DNA of 64,000 nucleotides. Origin: Verrucomicrobiales bacterium (GTDB lineage Bacteria > Verrucomicrobiota > Verrucomicrobiia > Limisphaerales > UBA11320). Positions 18,704 to 28,742 of the stretch are shown piece after piece. The translations under genes were made by a program, and so were the position numbers. The stretch lies in contig JAEUHE010000151.1 of NCBI GenBank assembly GCA_016793885.1, positions 80,189 through 144,188 of the forward strand. Reading direction: 5' to 3'. Position 1 is the stretch's first letter. Every line of letters starts with the position of its first letter. Below the pieces are notes generated by a model. It was not told where the DNA came from. It did no database searches and saw only the letters and a program-made list of their open reading frames with translations.

Positions 18704-21700
18704 ATGTATCTCAAAAACCTGACGGTATTAGGTTTTAAGTCCTTTGCTGACAAGACGTCCCTGAACTTCCAGCCGGGGGTTTCTGCCATCGTGGGACCGA
18801 ACGGGTGCGGCAAGTCCAATGTATCGGACGCCATCCGTTGGGTTCTAGGTGAGCAATCGGCCAAGGCCTTGCGCGGTGGCGAGATGGCGGATGTTATTTT
18901 TAACGGCACCGACTCACGTAAACCTCTCGGCATGGCCGAGGTCTCCCTCACCATCGGCGGGGTGGACGACGAGCATCTGAAGGCGGCCGGGGTTGAGATA
19001 CCCTATGACGAGGTCACGCTCACCCGGCGGGTGTTCCGAGATGGGGGCAGTGAGTACTTTCTGAACAAGACTCCGTGTCGGCTGAAGGATATCCAGCAGT
19101 TGTTCATGGGGACGGGTGTTGGCCGGAGCAGCTACAGCATCATGGCCCAGGGGAACATCACCCAGATCCTTTCCAGCAAGCCCGAGGATAGGCGGTTGAT
19201 CTTCGAAGAGGCGGCGGGGATCACCAAGTTCAAGGCCCAGAAGAAGGAGGCTCTGAGGAAACTGGATCACACGGATCAAAACCTCCTTCGCGTTCAGGAC
19301 TTGATTAAGGAGGTCAAACGTCAGATTGGATCCCTGCAGCGTCAGGCTGGCAAAGCTCGGCGGTATAAGCAGTTCATGACGGAGTTGCAGCATCTGGATA
19401 CCCAGCTCGCCCGGCATCAGTTTGACATCCTGCAAACGGAGATTAAAGCCCGAGCCGAGCGGGGTGAGGGCCTGCGGACCCAGATCGAACGTAGCTCTGA
19501 AGAGGTGCTCCGTTGTGAGGACGAGATCCTCCAGCTGCGCAGCCGGCTATCCGAGCTGGAGCAGGAGATCAGCCGCACGCAGCAACATGGGATTGAGCTG
19601 AAGGGCCAGGTCGAGCGCAACGAAAGCCGGATCCACTTTAACGAACAGAGGCTTTTGGAACTTCAGGAGCATCATGGCAAGGCGCTGAATGAGATCGCGC
19701 AAGCAGAGGAGCGAGTGCGCCTGTCGCAGGCGGAGCTGGAAATCCTGGAGCAACGACTTGAGGAGTCCAACGACAAGCTGATTCAGCATCGTCAGACCCT
19801 TGCCCAGCGGCAAGAGGCGGTGCAAGCCATCGAGGCCAGCTTGATCGCGAAGCAGGACGCGCTGAGACAGGAGCAATCCAAGGCGTTCGCTGCTGCCCAA
19901 GCGATGTCCCGCGTCCGCAACGAGATCAACTCCCTCGACCTGCTCAAACAGGGCAACATCATCCGCCTCGAAAAGCTGTCGGCCGAAAAGGTTCAGCTGG
20001 AGGAGGAGAGAATCCGCCTGGAGCAGCGTCTTCAGGAGTTCCATGGAAACGTCGAAACCTTCCGGCTGAATGTTCAGACGACTCGGGGCACGGTCGAGGA
20101 GCGCCAGCAACGCCTCAGGGAGGTCCAGCAATCGATCAATGAGGTGTCCCATCAGCTGGACGGGGTGCTGCGGCAGCAAGCCGAGACACGCTCCAAGCTC
20201 AACTTGCTCGAACAGCTGGCCGCCGACCATGAGGGGTTCAGCGGAGGAAGCCTCGCGGCGTTGAAACAGACCCACCTGGTGCTTGGCTCCCTGGCCGACC
20301 GGATTCAAGTGCCGACCGAGCACATCGCCGCGATCGAGACCGCTTTGGGCCACCACTTGCAGTTGGTGATTACGGACAAGCCGGAAGCCGCAGAGCAAAT
20401 TCTTGCCGATCTCGCTTCCAACAAGCGGGGGCGTGCGAGCATTGCGGCGCTGGAGCTTTCGCTCTTGGCGCCCGAGGAAGCCTTTCCGCCGACCGATCCG
20501 GCCGACGCCTCCCTGGGGGTGCTGGCCCTGGATCTCATTCAGGCGGACGAGAGCGTCCGGCCTCTGTTGCGGCGGCTGCTGGGACGAACACGGGTGGTGA
20601 CCGATCTCGCTGCTGCCACTGCCGCTTGGCGGGCCAGCCAGGGCGCCTGGGACTTTGTGACGGCGGATGGTCAGGTGCTCGCCCGCCAGGGCGTTTACAC
20701 CGGTGGAGCCGGCGGCGCCGCCGGGAAAGCGGCCGCCTCGATTCTGGGTCGAAAAAACCAGATCGCCGACCTGCAAGCCGCGATGACGCGGTTGCTCGAG
20801 GAATCGAACGAGTCCAGTCGGGCGAAGGGCGCGTTGGTGAGCGAGCAGACCGCGTTGCAGGCGGGGTTGCAGGAAGCTCAGACTGAACTGCGCGAGCATG
20901 AGGTTGCCGTGGCAACGCATCAGGGAGAACTGAACGCCCTGCATAATTCCCTCCGCATGCTCCACCAGAAGATTGAGACCGTGGTCTACGAGATCCAGAG
21001 CCTTTCGGCTCATGATCAAGAAGGCGCTGAAAAGCGGTCGGCCATGGCCGCGCGAGCCGCGGAGCTGGAATTGCAGGAGAAAACCTCCCAGGAAGATGTC
21101 CTGACCCTGAGTCAGGCGGTCGAGGAGTTGCGGCAAAGCCGTGAGCACGCCAACACAAGCCTTACCGAGACGAAGGTGCTCCTGGCCTCGGACGAACAGC
21201 TGAGCGTGTCCTTGCGCCAACAAAAGCAGCCCCTCGAGCAGCGACTGCGGGAGCTGGGGCAGCTGATTCAGCAGCGGCAGCAGGAGATTGGAAGTTTTGG
21301 GAGCCGACATGAGCAATACGGAGTCGAGATTGAGGAGTCTCGCCGGCATATCATCACCCTCCAGCACGAACGCGAGCAGGTGAACCAAAAGGCGGCGCAG
21401 TTGCTCCACGAAAAGCAGTCCCAGGAAGCGGTCATCGGCACCAGCGAGGAGTCCTTGCGGGATCAGCGTCGTCAACTGACCGATGCTCAGCACCAGCGCG
21501 GGACGATCGAAGTTGAGTTGGCGCAGAAGACCATGGCGGTGCAGAATCTCCGCGAGCGCATCCAGCAGAAATATCAACTGAACCTCGACGACGTTCAGAG
21601 CGAATGCATCAAGATTACCTTTGCCGAGGAGGGGCCGGCGCGGGTCGAGACTTTGACGCCCGAGGACATGGCCGCGTCGGGAGTGGGGACGGATTGGGCG

Positions 21701-22438
21701 CAGGTTGCAGAGCAGGTCCAAGCGCTTCAGAAGCGCCTCGACGAAATTGGTCCGGTCAATCTGGTTGCGATTGAGGAGTATGAGGAGACGGAGCAACGCT
21801 TCCAGTTCCTGACTCAGCAGAACGACGACTTGGTCAAAGCCAAGGAACAGTTGCTGGAAGTTCTGTCGCGGATCAACACCCAGACCCGCGAGATGTTCGT
21901 GGCCACTTTCAACCAGATCCGCGACAATTTCCGGGCGATGTTCGTGGAGATCTTCGGGGGTGGCAAAGCGGATCTGATCCTGGTCGATGACAACGACGTG
22001 CTGGAAAGCGGGATCGACATCGTGGCTCGCCCTCCGGGCAAGCAACTCCAGAGCATCACTCTGCTATCGGGTGGTGAACAGACCATGACCGCCGTGGCGC
22101 TGATGTTCTCCATCTACCAGGTCAAGCCGAGCCCCTTCTGCATTCTGGACGAGTTGGACGCACCTCTGGACGAGTCGAATATCAATCGCTTCATCCGGGT
22201 GCTTCAACGCTTCCTCGACCATTCGCAATTCATCATCATCACTCACAACAAGCGAACCATCGGCATGGCTGATGTGCTTTACGGAGTCACGATGCAAGAG
22301 CAGGGGGTTAGCCGTATTGTGAGTGTGAAGTTCACCAAGGGTGATGGGAACGACGGAGGTGGCAAAGCGCTCGTGCCGCCCCCGGCTGAGACCACCAAGC
22401 CGAAGGACGACAACGTGGAAGTGGCCATGGCCAAATAG
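18704..22438 (+). CDS. smc: Chromosome segregation ATPase SMC
   Basis: 1244 residues, standard for bacterial SMC. The Walker A motif GPNGCGKSN is at residues 31-39. Two long coiled-coil arms flank a hinge (about 505-660, starting GFSGGSLAALKQTH). The ABC signature LSGGEQT is near 1121 and the Walker B segment ILDELDAPLDESN near 1147. The protein dimerises at the hinge and organises and segregates replicated chromosomes with ScpA/ScpB, whose genes are not adjacent. The ATG at 18704 has no clear ribosome-binding site. Its 3' end is 5 bp from the convergent YjfB-like gene. Long opposite-strand open frames in this locus are shadows of its coiled coils. Confidence 0.97.
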   Translation: MYLKNLTVLGFKSFADKTSLNFQPGVSAIVGPNGCGKSNVSDAIRWVLGEQSAKALRGGEMADVIFNGTDSRKPLGMAEVSLTIGGVDDEHLKAAGVEIPYDEVTLTRRVFRDGGSEYFLNKTPCRLKDIQQLFMGTGVGRSSYSIMAQGNITQILSSKPEDRRLIFEEAAGITKFKAQKKEALRKLDHTDQNLLRVQDLIKEVKRQIGSLQRQAGKARRYKQFMTELQHLDTQLARHQFDILQTEIKARAERGEGLRTQIERSSEEVLRCEDEILQLRSRLSELEQEISRTQQHGIELKGQVERNESRIHFNEQRLLELQEHHGKALNEIAQAEERVRLSQAELEILEQRLEESNDKLIQHRQTLAQRQEAVQAIEASLIAKQDALRQEQSKAFAAAQAMSRVRNEINSLDLLKQGNIIRLEKLSAEKVQLEEERIRLEQRLQEFHGNVETFRLNVQTTRGTVEERQQRLREVQQSINEVSHQLDGVLRQQAETRSKLNLLEQLAADHEGFSGGSLAALKQTHLVLGSLADRIQVPTEHIAAIETALGHHLQLVITDKPEAAEQILADLASNKRGRASIAALELSLLAPEEAFPPTDPADASLGVLALDLIQADESVRPLLRRLLGRTRVVTDLAAATAAWRASQGAWDFVTADGQVLARQGVYTGGAGGAAGKAAASILGRKNQIADLQAAMTRLLEESNESSRAKGALVSEQTALQAGLQEAQTELREHEVAVATHQGELNALHNSLRMLHQKIETVVYEIQSLSAHDQEGAEKRSAMAARAAELELQEKTSQEDVLTLSQAVEELRQSREHANTSLTETKVLLASDEQLSVSLRQQKQPLEQRLRELGQLIQQRQQEIGSFGSRHEQYGVEIEESRRHIITLQHEREQVNQKAAQLLHEKQSQEAVIGTSEESLRDQRRQLTDAQHQRGTIEVELAQKTMAVQNLRERIQQKYQLNLDDVQSECIKITFAEEGPARVETLTPEDMAASGVGTDWAQVAEQVQALQKRLDEIGPVNLVAIEEYEETEQRFQFLTQQNDDLVKAKEQLLEVLSRINTQTREMFVATFNQIRDNFRAMFVEIFGGGKADLILVDDNDVLESGIDIVARPPGKQLQSITLLSGGEQTMTAVALMFSIYQVKPSPFCILDELDAPLDESNINRFIRVLQRFLDHSQFIIITHNKRTIGMADVLYGVTMQEQGVSRIVSVKFTKGDGNDGGGKALVPPPAETTKPKDDNVEVAMAK

Positions 22439-22443
22439 GCCGG

Positions 22444-22650
22444 CTAGGCGTAAGTATCGAGGTGCTGCCCACATCCGTTGGGGCAGCTGGCGGAAGTGGA
22501 CTCCTCCAGACCCTGAATGAGCGCTTCGGCCTGCACTTTCGCCTGATCTTGAGCTTTCTTGAGGAGTGCAACGCCTGCGTCGCTCGCTTGCCCTCCCGCT
22601 CGATCCAGGTTTCCAAGAACCGTTGATGGATACGACCCGTTGATGGTCAT
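22444..22650 (-). CDS. YjfB-like putative motility protein
   Basis: 68 residues. A helical segment (ASDAGVALLKKAQDQAKVQAEALIQGLEES) is followed by SCPNGCGQHLDTYA, which resembles YjfB/putative motility proteins that end in a PN-G-(N/Q)-LD motif. Family members are about 60 residues, matching this length. Their function is poorly defined; in flagellated bacteria they are associated with flagellar regulons. No flagellar gene is in this window. The gene is convergent with SMC (5 bp apart) and separated from the upstream old-yellow-enzyme gene by about 55 bp. A GC motif rather than the usual residues occurs within the tail (CPNGC), possibly a metal or disulfide site. Confidence 0.6.
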   Translation of the reverse strand: MTINGSYPSTVLGNLDRAGGQASDAGVALLKKAQDQAKVQAEALIQGLEESTSASCPNGCGQHLDTYA

Positions 22651-22705
22651 GGGTAATCCATCGGCAGGTTTGGCCCGTTGCTTGAGGGTTCAAACCCGAG
22701 CTGGA

Positions 22706-24181
22706 CTATTGAGCCCGAGGTTGCTTCTTAAGCGCCTTGAGTTGTTCGTTTTCGGGCTTCTGTGCGTAGTATTTATCGAGGGGGTAGCAGCCGCTGATCA
22801 ATCCGTTACGGGGTGCCGTGGTGCAGTCGCTGAATGTGCGGCAGATCAGTTTGGGCGTGAGCGCCCCCTTGAGCGTTGCGTCCGCCAGCATGTCGGGGTA
22901 GCTCAGCGTCATCCTGCCCAACCCGATCATGTCGGTCCATCCCAGGCGCACTGTCGCCTGGGCGACCTGGGGGAGATACTCCTGCAGGTAGCTGTAACCC
23001 GTGCCGATCAGCGTCATGCCTGCAGGGGCCTGCGCCTTCAGCTCTCGAACGGCATGGACTTGGCGGGCGACGCCTACCAGTGGATCCTCGGGAGGCAGGT
23101 AGCCGTCGCTGGGCGGAAAGGACGCTGGACGCTGGATGTGTGGGTTGTAGTAAGGTGAACCCGCGCTCAAGTTGACCAGGCGGATTCCCAGCTCACCGCA
23201 AAGAGCCAGGAAGCGATGGCTCTCGGTGAGGTCTGGCTGGGTCGGATGGTCCACGTTGATCCCAAAGCCATAGCGGTAGGGCAAACAGGTGGCGTACGAC
23301 TCCGGGATGCCCGGTCCAGGTTTTCCCGGGGCAGATTGGTTGGGATCCGGCCGGAACGGCACCAGATCAAAGGCGCTCAACCGCACCGCCAGGCCAATCG
23401 GGTTCCCGTCCCGGCGAATGCCGGCGACAATGTCTCGAAGAATTCGGGTGCGGTTCTCGAAGCTGCCCCCGAAGCGACCCGGCCGTGTGTGCGCTCCCAG
23501 AAACTCGTGGAGCAGGTAGCCGTGGCAGTGTTTGAGATCGACGAAGTCAGCTCCGATTTCCTGAGCGAGTCGCGCGGCCTTAACATAGTCTGCGATGAGG
23601 ATCTCGATCTCCTCGTCCGTGAAGACCTGATTTTCCTGGGTCACTTGAAAACGTGAGTCGAGCAAGGGATGTCGATAGGCCACTCTGGGCTGCCATCGTT
23701 TCGGGTCTTCCGGCCGGCAAAAGCGTCCAGAGTGAGTCAGCTGAAACCCGATCAGCAAGTCCTCGGAGGTGCCGTAGCGTGATTCGTGCGCCTGGATGAG
23801 CAGGTGGCGCAGTTCGGTGATGTCCTGGCGGTTTTCTTCGGTGAGGATGAGCTGGCGTGGGTTGGCACGGCCGTCGGCACGCACCGCCATTGCTTCTCCG
23901 CCAAAAATGAGCTTGGCTCCGCTGAGTCCGAACCGCTGCCAGCGGCGGCGCACCTCCTCGGTCGTTCCGCCGGTCGTCGTTCCATCCCAGCCTTCCATCG
24001 GGTGAATCACCCAGCGATTCGAAGGTGTTTTGCCATTGAGGCTCCCATTCGACAGGGGCTGCGTCAAGGGAGAGTCTGCGCCGGTTAGGATCGAATCATC
24101 GCATGGGATCTCGATTCCCAGGCTCTGGCAGTGTGCGCGAAACTGTTCCGCCGATTTAAGTGAAGCGACACGGACGGTCAT
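22706..24181 (-). CDS. Old yellow enzyme family NADH:flavin oxidoreductase
   Basis: 491 residues from ATG 24181; a longer frame back to 24307 is not supported. FMN-barrel motifs include DFVDLKHCHGYLLHEF, TRPGRFGGSFENRTR and the C-terminal TLIGTGYSYLQEY plus IGLGRM phosphate-binding region. It exceeds a minimal old yellow enzyme (about 350-370) and ends in a cysteine-bearing segment (LICRTFSDCTTAPRNG, GCYPLDKYY). The spacing recalls the Fe-S loop of dienoyl-CoA-reductase-type relatives, yet the FAD/NAD domain of those enzymes is absent. Substrate unknown; an electrophilic alkene or a protein-linked partner is possible. No signal peptide is apparent. Confidence 0.88.
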   Translation of the reverse strand: MTVRVASLKSAEQFRAHCQSLGIEIPCDDSILTGADSPLTQPLSNGSLNGKTPSNRWVIHPMEGWDGTTTGGTTEEVRRRWQRFGLSGAKLIFGGEAMAVRADGRANPRQLILTEENRQDITELRHLLIQAHESRYGTSEDLLIGFQLTHSGRFCRPEDPKRWQPRVAYRHPLLDSRFQVTQENQVFTDEEIEILIADYVKAARLAQEIGADFVDLKHCHGYLLHEFLGAHTRPGRFGGSFENRTRILRDIVAGIRRDGNPIGLAVRLSAFDLVPFRPDPNQSAPGKPGPGIPESYATCLPYRYGFGINVDHPTQPDLTESHRFLALCGELGIRLVNLSAGSPYYNPHIQRPASFPPSDGYLPPEDPLVGVARQVHAVRELKAQAPAGMTLIGTGYSYLQEYLPQVAQATVRLGWTDMIGLGRMTLSYPDMLADATLKGALTPKLICRTFSDCTTAPRNGLISGCYPLDKYYAQKPENEQLKALKKQPRAQ

Positions 24182-24370
24182 GGGGGCATGGTCATCCAGG
24201 GAACGGCCTGTCGGCCAGGATTTTTTAAGACGGGGGGTTGCCGCGCGGAGAGCCGAGGGTTGGCGAACACGTGGTTGCCCTTGCGGAGTTGCCCGCTTGT
24301 TACCCACAGCCTGGGGCAGGAGTGGGCTCGAGCAGATCGGAACTATAAGCTCAATCGGATCGATCCTCGA

Positions 24371-24411
24371 TCAAGTCTCGCCCTACCTTAGTGACGAGCC
24401 GAGGTAGGGCC
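24371..24411. repeat. Hairpin repeat after operon end (CCCTACCT/AGGTAGGG)
   Basis: CCCTACCT (24381-24388) pairs perfectly with AGGTAGGG (24402-24409) across a 13-nt loop, immediately after the stop codon of the 24412-25284 gene. There is no T-run, so an intrinsic terminator is not proven. The phrase AGTCTCGCCCTACC is the reverse complement of a GGTAGGGCGA(G/A)ACT motif also seen at 58680, so it may be a dispersed repeat. Confidence 0.5.
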
Positions 24412-25284
24412 CTACCGATTCTCCTCGGGAGCAGCAGGTACGGGGGGTCCCCCGGGTGTTGGGATCTGCAGTCCGGTAGGCGTCACATTGGTGACCTTCT
24501 CCGTCACCTCGATGCGCTTGGCGCTGAATAGCTGGCGGAAATGAAGCCAGAGATCTGTGTCGGAGTTCACCCATATGCCAGCAGCGATGCGTGAGCGGGT
24601 AACGGAGAAGCGTAATTCCCGCAAGGCCCCCAACATCCCGCCCCAACCTATCTTGAGGGTCTCTTGCAGGCTGATATGGGCTTGCACGACTTCATGCTCC
24701 TCTTCGTCGACCCAGATTTTTCCGCCGACACGCGCGAGAACCTCCTCCTCGGTGGAGCTGATTTTGACATCCTTTCGCGGCCGCACCTCGATGACCAAGG
24801 TGGAACGACCTTGGAGAACCTCCCGATTGGTGATCGAGAACTGGAATCGTTTCACCATGTCGTCGTTGATCTGATGCAGCAGCGAGTCATTCCCCTGGGA
24901 TCGGTCACCGCTCGGGCTTCTCGTGCGCGGCTTAGGCTCAGTCGATTCTGCTTTGGGGCTGCGCACGGGAGGCGGCTCTCCATTCTTGCTCAGCAATTCA
25001 GCCTTGGGCTTGCCGTTTTTCTCCGTGATTCGGTAGACTTTTTCCTCCTGCTTGATCACCTCGTGGTCCGAGTCGTAATGAGTGGTGGTCTTGATGCGGG
25101 TGAAGTCGTAACCGGCAGGGGATTTTCTTGATCGCTTGGCGCGTTCGATCACTTTGGGGAGCAGTTCGTCGATGGCGGGGTACGGCTGACTTTGGGCTTG
25201 GAGGTCCGCGGGTGATGGGGGGACCACCACGAGCCACAGCAGCACCAGGTTTCGAATGAACGGCCAGTGCCTCAGTGTCATCAT
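24412..25284 (-). CDS. Secreted protein of unknown function, LolA-like fold suspected
   Basis: 290 residues. An N-terminal hydrophobic signal (LVLLWLVVVPPSPADLQAQ) indicates export. The middle carries a long polar/charged stretch (YDSDHEVIKQEEKVYRI, then serine/proline/lysine rich), followed by FQFSITNREVLQGRSTLVIEV and VGGKIWVDEEEHEVVQAHI and a C-terminal proline-rich tail. The strand-rich central region recalls outer-membrane lipoprotein carrier-type folds, but no motif settles this. The start ATGATGA overlaps the stop of the upstream propeller-HEAT-cytochrome gene by 4 bases, so it is the last gene of that operon and probably works with that protein. Confidence 0.72.
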   Translation of the reverse strand: MMTLRHWPFIRNLVLLWLVVVPPSPADLQAQSQPYPAIDELLPKVIERAKRSRKSPAGYDFTRIKTTTHYDSDHEVIKQEEKVYRITEKNGKPKAELLSKNGEPPPVRSPKAESTEPKPRTRSPSGDRSQGNDSLLHQINDDMVKRFQFSITNREVLQGRSTLVIEVRPRKDVKISSTEEEVLARVGGKIWVDEEEHEVVQAHISLQETLKIGWGGMLGALRELRFSVTRSRIAAGIWVNSDTDLWLHFRQLFSAKRIEVTEKVTNVTPTGLQIPTPGGPPVPAAPEENR

Positions 25285-28200
25285 TTTAGTTTCTCCAGAT
25301 AGGCGACCAGATCGGCGAAATCGTCCAGGCTCAGCAAGGCATGTAGTCCTTCAGGCATCATCGACAACGCGCTCGAGCTACGCTCCTGGATGTCAGTCTT
25401 GGCCACGATTCGGTTCTTCCCTTCGAGGTCTCGCAGAGTGATCGATTCGGCGGATTCCCCTTTGATCAGGCCCGCAACCGACTCGCCATCCTTCAGCTCG
25501 AGAACCAGCTGCTGATAGCCCTCTCGGACCACCCGACTGGGCCAAAGCACGGACTCGGCCAACGCTTTTCGGTCAAACTGGGACCCGATCTGCGACAGGT
25601 CTGGGCCGATGTCACCGCCTTGGTTTTGGACACGATGGCATTTGATGCACGCCAGGCCATTCGGGTTGGCGAACACTCTTGCTCCCTTGAGGGGATCGCC
25701 CGTGTGGGAGAGCACGTGATCGAGATAGTCCTCCGGCCTTTTCTCGCTCTGGCGAAGCGTGAACAGTTTCCCGCGAGTGGCGGTCGGATGATCCTCATAG
25801 ATCTTGCGGAGCGCGGACAGTTGATCGTCGCTGAATTTATCGGCCTGAGCCTCGAGGTTGTTAAGCACGCCGGCCTCATCCCGGATGGCCCGCAGGCCGC
25901 GTCGCACGGCCTCCCGAATGCCCAGATTCTGGTGGTTGATCTCTTTCGTAAAGAGATCGAGGCATTTGACGTCGGGCATGGCGGTGAGGGAGCGAATGGC
26001 CTCGTCGCGCAGCGCAGGGTCCTCCGCGACCTTGAGCATGGCGGGGATGGAGACTCGAGCCTTGGCTGAACCCAAGGCGTTGAGGGCCGCGAGACGAATG
26101 GGAATCCGGGGATCCTCCAAGCGGGCTTCAATCCAGCTGTTCGAGCCACCCACTTGCACGGAAGCTTGGATGGCAGCGATGCTGATCTCCGAATTAGTGT
26201 CGCTCAGGCGGCGGTAGATGAAAGGGATCGAGGCTGGATCCTTGAGTGTGGCCAGCGCCTGAAGCGCCCCGATAGCGAGGATGGGGGGCGGAGCTTCTTG
26301 GTCGAGGTAGCGACCGATTCCGGCGGCCAAGGCCGATGTGACCTCGTTGCTTGGGCTGCCGACCAGTTGGGCCGCCGACAGAGCCGTCAGAGCCAGGTTG
26401 GTCGGAACGAGTTGCCCTCGTAGCGGACTCAGGATCAACGACACCGCCTGTTTGTCGCGCAGCAATCCTAAGGTCTCCAGCATCAGCCTCCTGAACTCCG
26501 GATCTCGCTCACGATCCAGCGCGTTGCGCACGGCCGCAGCGCCGTTCGTGACTCCAGCGGTTCCGATCCCCGCCAGAGCCAGCTTTCGGAGAGACTCCTC
26601 AGGATCGCGCAAGAGCTGCTGGAGAGTTGCCGAAACGAGGGGGGTGCCTACCCATTCCACGGTTCGCGCCGGCGGTGGTTGATTGACTGGATGATAGGCC
26701 CACCACTCTCCCTTCCAGACGGGGGCCTGCCGATGGAGGGGTGTTAGACAAGCGATGGCCTGCTGTCGTGCCATAACAGGGAATGCGCGATTGGTGGCAA
26801 CCTCGTTCAATGCCCCGACCAATGCTAGGTCGAAGGTTTCGCGGAACACCAGGGCGTTCCGTTCGCGGCTCCGGGACTCAGGGTGATTCAGCCCGGCTAC
26901 CAAGCGCGGCCAAACGGAGGGATTCCCACGGCCTATGGCGTTGAGGGCGGTGAAGGCTGCAAACCGCACCCACTCATCTCCGGGCTCCGCCTCCAGCAGG
27001 CCGCGAAGAGGTCGGATAGCCAGGGGATCGGCCAAACGCCCCAGCGCAGTGGCGGCGAGGAACCGAACGGAAGCCTCCTCGTCCTCCAATCGGCCGATGA
27101 ACTCTGAGAGCGCGCTGTGGACCCGACGCAGCCCTAGTTGGCGAACGGCTTGACGACGCACTGCGGGATCCAGGCTGTAGATCGATCGCACAATGGCAGC
27201 GCGACCCGCTTCCCCTTCATCGATGGCATCCAACGCCCAGATCGCGTGGCATCGCGTGATCCCCTTCACGCGAGGTTCTTCCAACAGATCGATCAAAGGT
27301 TGTATGGCGTCGTTGCCGCGTTCGGACAGACGCCGTTGGGCGGTGAGCCGAATGGCCCGCGAGGGATGCTGCAATGCCAGCAGCAACTCTGAGGTTTCCG
27401 CCTCGAACAGTTTACCCGAGGCGGCTGGGGTATACCAAGGGGGCGTTGGCCAGGCCTCTTTTGGCGTCTGATGGGTGAGCTTGAACAGTCGTCCAACCGT
27501 CACCTTCTCCTTGTCGTCCCGGTGCTGCCAATCGCAGATGTAGATCGCGGTCCCGTCCGTGGAACTACAGATCCCGACGGGACGAAAGTCGGCCGGCGGA
27601 TTCGGGAAGAGATCGAGCGGGTCCAGGGCCTCGTAAGTGCCACCCTTACGAGCCAAGCGCACGTGGGTGACTTGGCGTTTTCCGAAGTCTGCCAGGAAGA
27701 GCCCGCCTTCATATCGCCCGGGCAATACTCCAGAGGTCTCGGCGAACGCTCCGGTGGCTGCTCCAGCACCGTAGTCGGCCATGCACCACAGGATGTAGGG
27801 TTGGCGAGGATTAAAGTCATAGGGATAGCCATAGAAGCCGCGTTCCACGATGTGGGAGAGCCGGGACATCCATTGTTTCTCGTCGGTATTGTCGTAGGTG
27901 AACACCTCGTCCTCCTCATTGACGGCGGCATCCATGATATTGCGCAGCCCCGTAGCGAAGATCTCCAGCCCGGTCCCATCCGGTCGGATCCGGACCACTC
28001 CCCCTCCATGCATGTCGATTCTCCGGCCATCCCGTCCAACCGCGCCATACAAGCCTTTGTCGCCCACCGCGACATAGAAATAGCCATCCATCCCCAGCGT
28101 GAAGTTCGCCGGCACGTGATCATTCCAATCCTTCGCCCATGGTTCGGGATTGGTCGATTCAATGAGGTCGACCCGATCTTTACCGGTGTCTCCATCGTCC

Positions 28201-28742
28201 AGAAACACGCTGAACTTGGGGTTGTGCAGCACATACAACTTTCCATCGAGATACTTCATCCCAAAGACGGCATAGAGCGAGTCCGCGAACGTCGTGATTC
28301 GGCCTCCGGGGTGAAGGCACAGAATCCGACCTTTTTTTTCATCAGCCCGGTCGGTGCTGATGTCCATGGGGTCTTCAGCCACAAAGACGCGCCCATCGGG
28401 GGCCACGCAAACAACCGAGGGATGTTTCAGAGTCGGCGCCTCCAACATCAGCTCCAGCTTCCATTCAGGGAGCGGGGTCGGAAGTGGCGGAGGAGTCGCC
28501 GGGCCCGGAGACTGGGGAGCAGGGGAGCCTTCCACCGGCACCACGACCGGGAGAACGTTGGTCGAAGAAGTGGAGCCGGACGCCGTGGTGTCGGCGCTGA
28601 GCCCCACGGGAACGCCCACCAGGTTGAATAGGAGCGCGCCGACGGCGAGCAGCCAGCCCGTGATGGGGCGGAGCAGGGGAACGCTCCTGCGGGACGGATC
28701 AGTCGGCACGTATCGCATAGAGTTGGAACATGGTGGCGACAT
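25281..28742 (-). CDS. Propeller-HEAT-cytochrome c membrane dehydrogenase-like protein
   Basis: 1153 residues; ATG 28718 is an alternative start. A signal/anchor (GWLLAVGALLFNLVGVPVGLS) is followed by a beta-propeller of the PQQ/glucose-sorbosone dehydrogenase type (about 100-430, VAPDGRVFVAEDP, DGYFYVAVGDKG). About 470-1010 are HEAT/armadillo repeats, and the C-terminal 140 residues are a c-type cytochrome: CIKCH haem site and a later SMMPEG with the distal methionine. This layout is widespread in Planctomycetes and Verrucomicrobia as putative membrane-bound dehydrogenases. Electrons from an oxidised substrate would pass to the haem. The substrate is not known. It overlaps the upstream PQQ-type gene and the downstream small secreted gene, so the three form an operon. 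Confidence 0.9.
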   Translation of the reverse strand: MSPPCSNSMRYVPTDPSRRSVPLLRPITGWLLAVGALLFNLVGVPVGLSADTTASGSTSSTNVLPVVVPVEGSPAPQSPGPATPPPLPTPLPEWKLELMLEAPTLKHPSVVCVAPDGRVFVAEDPMDISTDRADEKKGRILCLHPGGRITTFADSLYAVFGMKYLDGKLYVLHNPKFSVFLDDGDTGKDRVDLIESTNPEPWAKDWNDHVPANFTLGMDGYFYVAVGDKGLYGAVGRDGRRIDMHGGGVVRIRPDGTGLEIFATGLRNIMDAAVNEEDEVFTYDNTDEKQWMSRLSHIVERGFYGYPYDFNPRQPYILWCMADYGAGAATGAFAETSGVLPGRYEGGLFLADFGKRQVTHVRLARKGGTYEALDPLDLFPNPPADFRPVGICSSTDGTAIYICDWQHRDDKEKVTVGRLFKLTHQTPKEAWPTPPWYTPAASGKLFEAETSELLLALQHPSRAIRLTAQRRLSERGNDAIQPLIDLLEEPRVKGITRCHAIWALDAIDEGEAGRAAIVRSIYSLDPAVRRQAVRQLGLRRVHSALSEFIGRLEDEEASVRFLAATALGRLADPLAIRPLRGLLEAEPGDEWVRFAAFTALNAIGRGNPSVWPRLVAGLNHPESRSRERNALVFRETFDLALVGALNEVATNRAFPVMARQQAIACLTPLHRQAPVWKGEWWAYHPVNQPPPARTVEWVGTPLVSATLQQLLRDPEESLRKLALAGIGTAGVTNGAAAVRNALDRERDPEFRRLMLETLGLLRDKQAVSLILSPLRGQLVPTNLALTALSAAQLVGSPSNEVTSALAAGIGRYLDQEAPPPILAIGALQALATLKDPASIPFIYRRLSDTNSEISIAAIQASVQVGGSNSWIEARLEDPRIPIRLAALNALGSAKARVSIPAMLKVAEDPALRDEAIRSLTAMPDVKCLDLFTKEINHQNLGIREAVRRGLRAIRDEAGVLNNLEAQADKFSDDQLSALRKIYEDHPTATRGKLFTLRQSEKRPEDYLDHVLSHTGDPLKGARVFANPNGLACIKCHRVQNQGGDIGPDLSQIGSQFDRKALAESVLWPSRVVREGYQQLVLELKDGESVAGLIKGESAESITLRDLEGKNRIVAKTDIQERSSSALSMMPEGLHALLSLDDFADLVAYLEKLK

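Noticed and set aside
19547..22045. 832-residue minus-strand open frame within smc
   Set aside because: A shadow of the SMC coiled coils; the plus frame has Walker A, hinge, signature and Walker B.
24381..24409. Intrinsic terminator after the 24412-25284 gene
   Set aside because: A perfect 8-bp hairpin is present but no T-run follows, so it is listed as a repeat instead.
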